A DNA stretch of 8,649 nucleotides from Bacteroidota bacterium (GTDB taxonomy: Bacteria; Bacteroidota; Bacteroidia; JACCXN01): NCBI GenBank assembly GCA_947462515.1, contig CANHPJ010000051.1, positions 1 to 8,649 of the forward strand, written 5' to 3'. Shown here one piece after another: positions 1 through 6,488 of this stretch (position 1 is its first letter; every line of letters begins with the position of its first letter). Below the pieces are notes generated by a model, which saw only the letters and a list, made by a program, of their open reading frames with translations, made no database searches and was not told the origin of the DNA. A program made the position numbers and the translations under genes.

Positions 1-1909
1 ACTCTATCCATTGTTTCTCCAAATAATTTTGATATTCAGCCGTAATTATTCCCTTAGCTTCGTTCAATGATTTAGGTTCAGGATTTAGCTTTTTAATTCT
101 ATCAACAAAAACGATTTTATTATCTTTTTGGATATTTTCAGTAAGACCGACTTCCCAAGAGATTTTATCAATTATTTCATTCTCTTTTTTCAAAAATTTC
201 CCTGATTCAATTTGAAGATTCAGTTGAGAATCAGAGTTTATTTTTTTCAGGATATCATCAGAAGAAAGACCTTTTTTAGAGGATTTTTCGACTAATTTTC
301 TAGTTTTCTTTGCAATTTCTTCATTCGCACAGCTATAAATATTTGCCTGAATTCTTTCTTCCCACATAAACTTATCTTTATTTTTAGAATAAAAATCTTC
401 AAGTCCGATGGTATCCTTGACAGCTTTTGACCAAACTTTTTGATCAGTTAATTCAAAAAGTAAAATTCCGTCTCTGTATTCTTGCATCAACGCTTTAAAT
501 TCGGAGTATTTAGATTCTAAATTATTTTCTTCAAAAGCGATGCAACTTTCCTCTAAAAATGATTCATACATTTTATTTATTACTACTTCAGCAGGAAGAT
601 TTGCCTGTTTAGACTGTCTAGAATTTAGGTAATTTGCAAAATCTACTTGGCTATATATTTTATCATTTAAGGAAAACATAAATTCCTTTAAATTTTCAGC
701 TTTACCCACATTCCATTTGCCCTCAAAAAAACTAGAATCAATTAGAGGAATGAAATCATATTTAGACTTTAGATTAGCTTTAAAATCATTTTCAGATTTT
801 ATTTTATTAACCAGGGATACTCGGCTTTTATACGATCTACTATCTTTAGAAACTTTTAATTTTAGATCACTTTTCATTTCATCAAAAGATGCCAAGCCCT
901 TTTTATCAATTTTTTTTACTATGTGCCAGCCAAATCTTGTCAAAAAAGGACTGGAAATATCACCTTGATTAGGTAGTCCAAACGCAACATTTTCAAACTC
1001 AGGCACCATTCTGCCTGTCCCGAAAGGAGGTAACTCCCCTCCTTTTTTTGCCGAGCCACGATCATCAGAATAATTTTGAGCCAACTCGGCAAAATCAGCA
1101 CCCTGCTTTAGTTTAGAGTGGATTTCATCAATTTTAGCTTTGGAGGCGGCAGAATCCTGGGCAGATGCATTTGCCATTAGTTTAATCATAACATGGGCTA
1201 CCTGCACTTGGCCTCTGGCTTGTCGTTTATCATTTACTTTTATTAAATGGTAGCCAAATTTAGTTCTAACAGGTTTTGAAACTTGACCAACTTCAGTATT
1301 AAAAGCTAAATTTTCGAAAGGATAAACCATTTGAAGTGCAGTAAAATAGCCAAGATCGCCTCCATTTTCCTTGGCGGAAGGATCTTCTGAAGAAACCTTT
1401 GCGATTTGGGAAAAATCTTCCCCTTTACTAATTCGGTCATAAATCTTCATGATTTTATTATACACCTCGATTGTATCTTTGGGCAATGCATTTTCATCTA
1501 ATCTCAAGAGAATATGACTGGCATTTACATCAAATTTCATACGTTCGTAAGCTTCCTGAATTAAGGACTCTGTAACCTCATTATCAGTTAAATATGGCTG
1601 CGCCAATTGCTTTCTATAACCCTGAAGTTCAGTTTTAAAAGCACTAGTAGAATCTAAACCAAGTTCTTCTGCTTCTGTTACCTTTAGTTTAAAATTTATA
1701 AAAAGCTCCAGATATTCAGCAGCAGATTTTTCATCTGACGGCTTGTCTTTATTATTATTTTTATTATAAATATTATCAAATTCCGATTTAGGAATTTTTT
1801 TATTTCCAATGGTTAATAATATTGGATCTTTTTTATGTTTTTGACCATTAGCAATATTCAAGAATAAAAACATTGAAGTTATTATCCCGAAAGTTTTCAT
1901 TTTATTCAT
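1..1909 (-). CDS. Periplasmic peptidyl-prolyl cis-trans isomerase, SurA/PpiC-like, two parvulin domains (3' end outside window)
   Basis: An uninterrupted reading frame runs from the ATG at 1909 off the left edge (about 636 codons visible). The N-terminus is a Sec signal peptide: MNKMK, then a hydrophobic stretch, with likely cleavage after NIANG before Gln. After a SurA-N-like helical segment come two parvulin domains, at about residues 129-224 (SHILLR with His132, GGDLGYF, FGYH with His221) and 236-332 (AHVMIKL with His239, GGELPPF, FGWH with His329). Both keep the family's two active-site histidines. A long, less conserved helical C-terminal region follows. The last visible residues, ending in YLEKQW, resemble what I remember of the C-terminal end of Bacteroidota homologues, so only a few tens of residues are probably missing. 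In this family such proteins fold and chaperone outer-membrane and secreted proteins in the periplasm. An in-frame ATG at 1918 is an alternative start; 1909 gives the more typical signal peptide. It lies 49 bases after guaB, so co-transcription is possible. Confidence 0.9.
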   Translation of the reverse strand, partial: MNKMKTFGIITSMFLFLNIANGQKHKKDPILLTIGNKKIPKSEFDNIYNKNNNKDKPSDEKSAAEYLELFINFKLKVTEAEELGLDSTSAFKTELQGYRKQLAQPYLTDNEVTESLIQEAYERMKFDVNASHILLRLDENALPKDTIEVYNKIMKIYDRISKGEDFSQIAKVSSEDPSAKENGGDLGYFTALQMVYPFENLAFNTEVGQVSKPVRTKFGYHLIKVNDKRQARGQVQVAHVMIKLMANASAQDSAASKAKIDEIHSKLKQGADFAELAQNYSDDRGSAKKGGELPPFGTGRMVPEFENVAFGLPNQGDISSPFLTRFGWHIVKKIDKKGLASFDEMKSDLKLKVSKDSRSYKSRVSLVNKIKSENDFKANLKSKYDFIPLIDSSFFEGKWNVGKAENLKEFMFSLNDKIYSQVDFANYLNSRQSKQANLPAEVVINKMYESFLEESCIAFEENNLESKYSEFKALMQEYRDGILLFELTDQKVWSKAVKDTIGLEDFYSKNKDKFMWEERIQANIYSCANEEIAKKTRKLVEKSSKKGLSSDDILKKINSDSQLNLQIESGKFLKKENEIIDKISWEVGLTENIQKDNKIVFVDRIKKLNPEPKSLNEAKGIITAEYQNYLEKQWIE

Positions 1910-1936
1910 AAAAAACATATACTTATTAAAAAACAC

Positions 1937-1944
1937 CAAATATA
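1937..1944 (-). promoter_or_regulatory. Possible Bacteroidota -7 element upstream of the isomerase gene
   Basis: On the minus strand the short guaB-isomerase gap reads TATATTTG, an exact match to the TAnnTTTG -7 motif known from Bacteroidota. It lies 27 bases before the ATG at 1909, so a transcript would start about 20 bases before that codon. No convincing TTTG -33 element sits at the usual spacing, and the region is very AT-rich, so a chance match is quite possible. If real, the isomerase would have its own promoter in addition to read-through from guaB. Confidence 0.25.
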
Positions 1945-1958
1945 ATTCAATGGAAAAC

Positions 1959-3422
1959 CTATCTACTGTAATTGGGAGCTTCGCTGGTTATATAAACACC
2001 ATGCGGATGACTTTCTTTTACCCCGGCAGAAGTTATACGTATAAACTTAGCCATTTGGAGTGTCTCAATATTAGGAGCACCGCAATAACCCATACCAGCT
2101 CTCAAACCACCTACCAATTGATATACAACTTCAGCAAGAGTTCCTTTAAACGGCACTCTTCCGGCAATGCCTTCGGGAACTAATTTTTTTATATCATCTT
2201 CAGCATCTTGAAAGTATCTGTCTTTGGAACCTTTTTGCATTGATTCGATTGAACCCATCCCTCTATAGGTTTTAAACTTTCTACCTTCTAAAATTATTGT
2301 TTCACCAGGAGACTCTTCCACACCAGCAAAAAGTGAGCCTGCCATTACGCAATTAGCACCTGCCGCGATAGCTTTAACAACATCTCCGGTGAATCTAAGT
2401 CCGCCATCGGCTATGATTGGAACTCCAGTACCTTTTAATGCCTCAGCAACATTCATAACGGCAGTAAGTTGGGGCACTCCTACCCCAGCAATAACTCTGG
2501 TTGTGCAAATGGAACCAGGCCCAATGCCAACTTTAACACCATCAGCACCAGCTTCAACAAGTAATTTAGCCGCCTCACCAGTGGCAATATTTCCTACTAT
2601 AACCTGTAAATCTTTAAATTTGTTTTTTACATTTTTCAATGTTTCTATTACCCCTCTGGAATGACCATGAGCCGTATCAATAATAACAGCATCAACACCT
2701 GCTTTAACAAGGGCATCAACTCTTTCAATAACATCGGAAGTAACCCCAACAGCAGCTGCAACTCTCAATCTTCCGAGTTCATCTTTACAGGCATTAGGTC
2801 GGATTTTTATTTTTAATATATCCTTGTAGGTAATCAAACCAATAAGTTTTTTGTTTTGATCAACTACCGGAAGTTTTTCAATTTTATGTTCTTGAAGGAT
2901 GTTTTCAGCTTTTTTGAGATCACGTCCATCAGAAGTTGTAATTATATTTTCCTTGGTCATAATTTCAACAATAGGTCGGGACAAATTTTTCTCAAATCGA
3001 AGGTCACGATTGGTAATAATTCCGACCAATATCCTTTGATCATTAACAACAGGAATACCGCCAATTTTAAATTCTCTCATCATGTTAAGAGCATCGGACA
3101 CTAGGGCATTTTCAAAGAGAGTGACAGGATCCTGAATCATTCCACTTTCTGAACGCTTTACTTTTCTGACTTCGTCGGCTTGTTGGGAGATCGTCATATT
3201 TTTGTGTAAAACTCCTATTCCTCCTTCATGCGCAATAGCTATAGCCAGCGTTGCTTCGGTAACGGTATCCATGGCAGCTGAAACTATTGGGGCATTTAAC
3301 TTGATTTTTTTTGAGAAATAAGATGAAATATTTGTTTCCCGGGGCAGGATTTCAGAGTAGGAAGGAATCAATAAAACGTCGTCGTATGTAAGGCCTTCGC
3401 CTATTATCTTATTTGAATTCAT
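1959..3422 (-). CDS. guaB: IMP dehydrogenase with tandem CBS (Bateman) domains
   Basis: This encodes the 487-residue cytoplasmic enzyme that oxidises IMP to XMP with NAD+, the committed step of GMP synthesis. The length is usual for bacterial IMPDH. The TIM barrel starts with LTYDDVLLIP (11-20) and SAAMDTVTE (48-56). Two CBS repeats, about residues 97-148 and 155-207, are inserted in the barrel and in this family sense adenine and guanine nucleotides. The NAD-site segment DTAHGHS is at 249-255, the catalytic loop GSICTTR at 303-309 with nucleophile Cys306, the IMP-phosphate segment ADGG at 338-341, YRGMGS at 386-391, and the flap arginine Arg422 in GRVPFKG. All key residues are present. The start is ATG at 3422 and the stop is TAG. 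The 103-base gap upstream holds a promoter-like sequence, so guaB may begin a transcription unit that includes the isomerase. No purine riboswitch-like structure is apparent in the leader. Confidence 0.98.
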   Translation of the reverse strand: MNSNKIIGEGLTYDDVLLIPSYSEILPRETNISSYFSKKIKLNAPIVSAAMDTVTEATLAIAIAHEGGIGVLHKNMTISQQADEVRKVKRSESGMIQDPVTLFENALVSDALNMMREFKIGGIPVVNDQRILVGIITNRDLRFEKNLSRPIVEIMTKENIITTSDGRDLKKAENILQEHKIEKLPVVDQNKKLIGLITYKDILKIKIRPNACKDELGRLRVAAAVGVTSDVIERVDALVKAGVDAVIIDTAHGHSRGVIETLKNVKNKFKDLQVIVGNIATGEAAKLLVEAGADGVKVGIGPGSICTTRVIAGVGVPQLTAVMNVAEALKGTGVPIIADGGLRFTGDVVKAIAAGANCVMAGSLFAGVEESPGETIILEGRKFKTYRGMGSIESMQKGSKDRYFQDAEDDIKKLVPEGIAGRVPFKGTLAEVVYQLVGGLRAGMGYCGAPNIETLQMAKFIRITSAGVKESHPHGVYITSEAPNYSR

Positions 3423-3447
3423 TATAATAGTAATTGGTAAAATTTGC

Positions 3448-3479
3448 CAAAAGTAATGATTTTAATAGACAAAGCGAAA
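3448..3479 (-). promoter_or_regulatory. Candidate Bacteroidota-type promoter of guaB
   Basis: On the minus strand TACTTTTG (3455-3448) matches the TAnnTTTG -7 motif exactly. TTTC (3479-3476), one base off the TTTG -33 motif, lies 20 bases further upstream. The implied transcript starts near 3441, giving a leader of about 20 bases before the guaB ATG. The position, in the 103-base gap after the CHU_C gene, suits a promoter that separates the two gene blocks. It is a motif match in AT-rich DNA, without experimental support. Confidence 0.4.
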
Positions 3480-3525
3480 CCTATTTTTTGATAAAACAAA
3501 AATTAACAAAAAAGCAACATCAAAT

Positions 3526-5052
3526 TCATTTTAAAAGTAGTACGTTTCCGCTTTTTCCCTGAACAGTGCCTAAAGCAGTAGAATAATTAAGATGATAAAT
3601 ATAAATACCCTCTTCGGCTTCTGCCCCATTTATCTTACCATCCCAGCCATTTAATATTTCTGGAGATTCAAAAACTCTGTTTCCCCATCTATCATAAACG
3701 GAAAAATTATAATTTATTGGATCAACAAAAGAAATAACAGGCTTAAACACGTTATTTATTCCATTTAGTTTGAAGGCAGAAGGGATATAAATAATTGGCT
3801 GCTGCACCAGACAAATTTTATTAGAAGTACTTTTTTGAGAAACATAATTATTAGGTCCCTCCATTGCCTCTATATAATAGCAAAACTCACCACTTGTATA
3901 AAAATAATCATCTAATTGTTCTGAATATTCAGTTGAACCGGGAGGAAGCACCATTATAGGACTTGGATTAAACTTTCCATCTATGCTTCTGTAAATATTG
4001 TATTGAATAGTACCCCCTTGCCAATTAATATATTCATTCCATTTTATTTTGTTAGACATAGCTTCAGGCATATTTTCACCTTTCAACAAAATAGAATTAT
4101 TTATTTCAGAAATGTAGGCTGTTTTTCCACAAAAATCAATTGCCTTAATGGTGTATGAATATGTCTTGTTTTTAGTATCCAAATCTTTATCTATATATTT
4201 TATCGTAGTCAAATTTTTTAAAGAGCTTGCTAAAATGGTTTTTACAACTTCATACGAACCCTTGTTGACTTTTCTTTCAATTAAATATTTTTCAATTTCA
4301 GCGATTGTGTCAATCAGACATAAAAGTTCAATTTCAGTTTGACTTTTTACTGTAACATATGATAAATAATTGAATTTGGGTTGTAATGGAAAATCTGCTT
4401 TTACCATTCTTTTATTGGAAGAAGAGGTTTTGGAAGAACCTGTTTCAAAGGCGCGAACAATATAATCATACTTGCTTTGAGGCTTAAGGCCGGAGTGAAC
4501 AAAAAAAGTATCAGCAGGAGCTGTTGTACCAATAACTTGAAACGGACCGCCGTCTATACTAGCCAAAACCTTATATTCTTTAACACCATTATTCCAATTT
4601 ATGTATTTATTCCAAACCAAGTTAGTTTGAAGATTGCAATTACTATATTTAGTTGACAAAAAAATAGTTCGATGCGCTTTCAATGACCAGGCGGGGGCAT
4701 CACCATTTTTAATGGCGGCAATATTAAATGTCAAACTGGCAACAGAAGGATCCTTAAAAGGAATAATGCTAAAAAAAGCAGTTTTGGTTTTATCACCATT
4801 TATTTGGTGAAATTTTGACCATTGAGGTGAATTATTTGGAAGAAACTCATAAAAATAAAAAGAATCAACTTCATTGGATGGATTTTGAGTCCATCCAATA
4901 ACAGCAAGACCAGAAATGGGATCAACACTTACGGAATCAATAACCGGAGGAAGAAGTGCGACTTTTTTTTGTGAATCATTTTGTGCAATACCGGTTTTAC
5001 TCAGAAATAAAACTGAAAAAATCAAGTATATAAAAAAAACAATTTTACTCAC
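3526..5052 (-). CDS. Secreted fibronectin-III-like protein with C-terminal CHU_C (T9SS type B sorting) domain
   Basis: This is a 508-residue exported protein. Residues 1-24 form a signal peptide (MSKIV, hydrophobic core, cleavage near GIAQ). About four beta-rich fibronectin type III-like modules follow, at roughly 35-130, 136-218, 225-322 and 328-416. Residues 420-508 are a CHU_C/gliding-motility-associated C-terminal domain: IYIPSAF, a shortened NGINNVF loop, YDRWGNRVFES, NGWDGK, EGIYIYHLNY and a final GNVLLLK. In Bacteroidota this domain directs proteins through the type IX secretion system to the cell surface or medium. No catalytic domain is visible, so an adhesive or structural surface role is the best inference; the ligand is unknown. 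The start is GTG at 5052: the frame has a stop (TGA, 5070-5068) just upstream, no ATG lies between, and the signal peptide contains no later Met. It begins 29 bases after the second M16 gene, which suggests an operon. The stop codon is TGA. Confidence 0.88.
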   Translation of the reverse strand: MSKIVFFIYLIFSVLFLSKTGIAQNDSQKKVALLPPVIDSVSVDPISGLAVIGWTQNPSNEVDSFYFYEFLPNNSPQWSKFHQINGDKTKTAFFSIIPFKDPSVASLTFNIAAIKNGDAPAWSLKAHRTIFLSTKYSNCNLQTNLVWNKYINWNNGVKEYKVLASIDGGPFQVIGTTAPADTFFVHSGLKPQSKYDYIVRAFETGSSKTSSSNKRMVKADFPLQPKFNYLSYVTVKSQTEIELLCLIDTIAEIEKYLIERKVNKGSYEVVKTILASSLKNLTTIKYIDKDLDTKNKTYSYTIKAIDFCGKTAYISEINNSILLKGENMPEAMSNKIKWNEYINWQGGTIQYNIYRSIDGKFNPSPIMVLPPGSTEYSEQLDDYFYTSGEFCYYIEAMEGPNNYVSQKSTSNKICLVQQPIIYIPSAFKLNGINNVFKPVISFVDPINYNFSVYDRWGNRVFESPEILNGWDGKINGAEAEEGIYIYHLNYSTALGTVQGKSGNVLLLK

Positions 5053-5081
5053 AATACAATTAAGAATTCAAGCGATAAATA

Positions 5082-6362
5082 TTATTTTTTTCCCACAACT
5101 AACTCCATTAAGTCATCTTCATTCAAATATTTAATTGCCAATTCTCTGAGCTGAACAGGTGTGATTGATTTTATAGTGAGGATATATTTATCAAAAAAAT
5201 CATATCCAAAATCATATTCCAACAAACTCTTTAATCTATCAGCCAAGGCAAAAGGGCCATCAACATTTTTCAAAAAAACACCCATCATAAAATTTTTGAC
5301 AAGTTGCAACTCCTCATCAGGAATCAATTCTTCTCTCAAACGACTAATTTCCAAATATATTTCATTAATTGCATCATTGCATACTTCAACACCAACTTCT
5401 GTGGATATAAAAAATGCACCTGCTTCTTTCATGGATAACAAGCCGGATCCAATACCGTAAGTATATCCTTTATCTTCGCGTATATTTGCCATTAATCGAG
5501 ATCCGAAATAACCGCCCAAAACAGTATTCAAAACCTGCATTCCAAAATAATCCGGATGGGTTTTATTAAATAAAGGCCGACCTATTCTAATTGCAGATTG
5601 AACAGCGTCATCTCTAAAAACGAGTTTTTTATTCTCATTGGTTGATTGAATAGTTTTTGGCAAATAATTGGGGGATGATTTGATTTGAAAATTATTTCCA
5701 AAGTAGCTGGTAATAAAATTTTGCTCAACAGGTGAAATTTTTCCTGCGGCAATAATGGTGCAGTTTCCTGCATGATAAAACTGATTGTAAAACTCCAGGA
5801 TTGATTCTCTGCTCAGGTTATCAAAATCGTTTATTTTTACATTATAGCCGTATGGATGGGACGAGCCAAAAAGCATTTCATTAAATTGCTTTCTAGCAAT
5901 GGAACTTACTTTTTTTTCGTCTACGAGAAACCTTTGTTTCTCATTTTGAATAAAAGTTTCTATCTCTTGCATTGGAAAAACAGCCTCCGTGACAACGCTC
6001 TTTAATAGAGGAAGAACTTTTGCCAAATGTTTATTTAGAGAATATAAGGTTACGCTTGCAAAATCCTTATCAACATCCGTCTGCAAAAAAGCTCCGTAAT
6101 AATCGGTTAAATCTGCAATTTGCTCACTGGTATATTCAGCTGTACCCTCAAGCAGCAGAGAATTGACAGCATATGCCAACAGGGGTTTTTCCTGAAAACG
6201 CGAGCCAGCAGCGAATACCAACTCTAGCTTGATTAAATCTTGGGATCCTGCATTAATTTCATAAGTATTAACATTATTATCCAAGGTAATTTTACTTGCT
6301 TTAATAATTTCTATCTTATCAACAGTTTTAAATTCGGGTGGTATGGATCTATTTAGAATCAT
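5082..6362 (-). CDS. M16B family peptidase-like protein lacking the zinc site (non-catalytic partner subunit)
   Basis: This 426-residue protein has the two-lobed M16 (insulinase/MPP-like) fold and no signal peptide, so it is probably cytoplasmic. The N-terminal lobe is recognisable (LELVFAAGSR at 46-55, EGTAEYT at 72-78), but the HxxEH zinc motif is replaced by Tyr64-Ala-Val-Asn67-Ser68, so it cannot bind zinc in the normal way. The C-terminal lobe keeps the conserved Arg289 (in GSRL) and Tyr302 (in GYTYGIGS), the pair that in M16B heterodimers helps to bind substrate in the partner's active site. Length is normal and there is no frameshift. The upstream gene encodes an M16 protein with the complementary pattern, so the two probably form one heterodimeric peptidase, comparable to alpha and beta mitochondrial processing peptidase. 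The substrate is unknown. The ATG at 6362 follows a 126-base gap holding inverted repeats; the stop is TAA. Confidence 0.93.
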   Translation of the reverse strand: MILNRSIPPEFKTVDKIEIIKASKITLDNNVNTYEINAGSQDLIKLELVFAAGSRFQEKPLLAYAVNSLLLEGTAEYTSEQIADLTDYYGAFLQTDVDKDFASVTLYSLNKHLAKVLPLLKSVVTEAVFPMQEIETFIQNEKQRFLVDEKKVSSIARKQFNEMLFGSSHPYGYNVKINDFDNLSRESILEFYNQFYHAGNCTIIAAGKISPVEQNFITSYFGNNFQIKSSPNYLPKTIQSTNENKKLVFRDDAVQSAIRIGRPLFNKTHPDYFGMQVLNTVLGGYFGSRLMANIREDKGYTYGIGSGLLSMKEAGAFFISTEVGVEVCNDAINEIYLEISRLREELIPDEELQLVKNFMMGVFLKNVDGPFALADRLKSLLEYDFGYDFFDKYILTIKSITPVQLRELAIKYLNEDDLMELVVGKK

Positions 6363-6385
6363 AATTAATTTTGTGTGAAGTTATT

Positions 6386-6413
6386 TTCAGCATTTGATTA
6401 TTTAGCTGCTGAA
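6386..6413. repeat. 7-bp inverted repeat in the leader of the second M16 gene
   Basis: TTCAGCA (6386-6392) and TGCTGAA (6407-6413) are perfect inverted copies separated by 14 bases. The pair lies 24 bases upstream of the ATG at 6362. It could be a weak stem-loop in the leader of the mRNA or a protein-binding site. The arms are short and the loop long, so chance is a fair alternative. Confidence 0.3.
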
Positions 6414-6445
6414 TTCATTTTGAAATCAAAGATTTGTTATTTTAA

Positions 6446-6475
6446 TATAAACCAATTCTATAAAATTGGTTTATA
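6446..6475 (-). terminator. Perfect 12-bp hairpin between the two M16 genes (terminator, attenuator or operator)
   Basis: TATAAACCAATT (6446-6457) and AATTGGTTTATA (6464-6475) are exact inverted copies with a 6-base loop. The hairpin begins 13 bases after the stop codon of the catalytic M16 gene, a normal place for a 3' hairpin. In the direction of transcription it is followed by TTAAAATAAC rather than a clean run of T, and the stem has few G-C pairs, so efficient intrinsic termination is doubtful. It may instead dampen read-through, protect the 3' end of the upstream message, or act as a palindromic binding site. A weak -7-like AATCTTTG (6434-6427) lies just downstream, so the palindrome could overlap a promoter of the second M16 gene. 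Confidence 0.5.
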
Positions 6476-6488
6476 GAAACTCTCTTTT

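Noticed and set aside
717..968. Plus-strand 83-codon open frame opposite the isomerase gene
   Set aside because: The opposite strand encodes the continuous, family-matching parvulin protein; this frame has no family signal.
1950..2183. Plus-strand 77-codon open frame over the end of guaB
   Set aside because: It lies antisense to the conserved C-terminal part of IMP dehydrogenase and has no recognisable motif; it is a shadow frame.
2389..2664. Plus-strand 91-codon open frame inside guaB
   Set aside because: It is antisense to the catalytic loop region of guaB, with Pro/Thr/Ser-rich composition typical of a reversed Gly/Ala-rich barrel sequence; no evidence of a gene.
3423..3525. Purine-responsive riboswitch or terminator in the gap upstream of guaB
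   Set aside because: The 103 bases are AT-rich with T-runs, but I find no stem with a U-tract and no paired elements resembling a purine or other known riboswitch; only a promoter-like motif is supportable.
5161..5460. Plus-strand 99-codon open frame opposite the second M16 gene
   Set aside because: Antisense shadow of well-conserved M16 C-lobe sequence; low-complexity Ser/Lys composition and no motif.
5582..5773. Minus-strand 63-codon open frame in another frame of the second M16 gene
   Set aside because: It overlaps entirely with the genuine M16 frame and shows no recognisable protein features.
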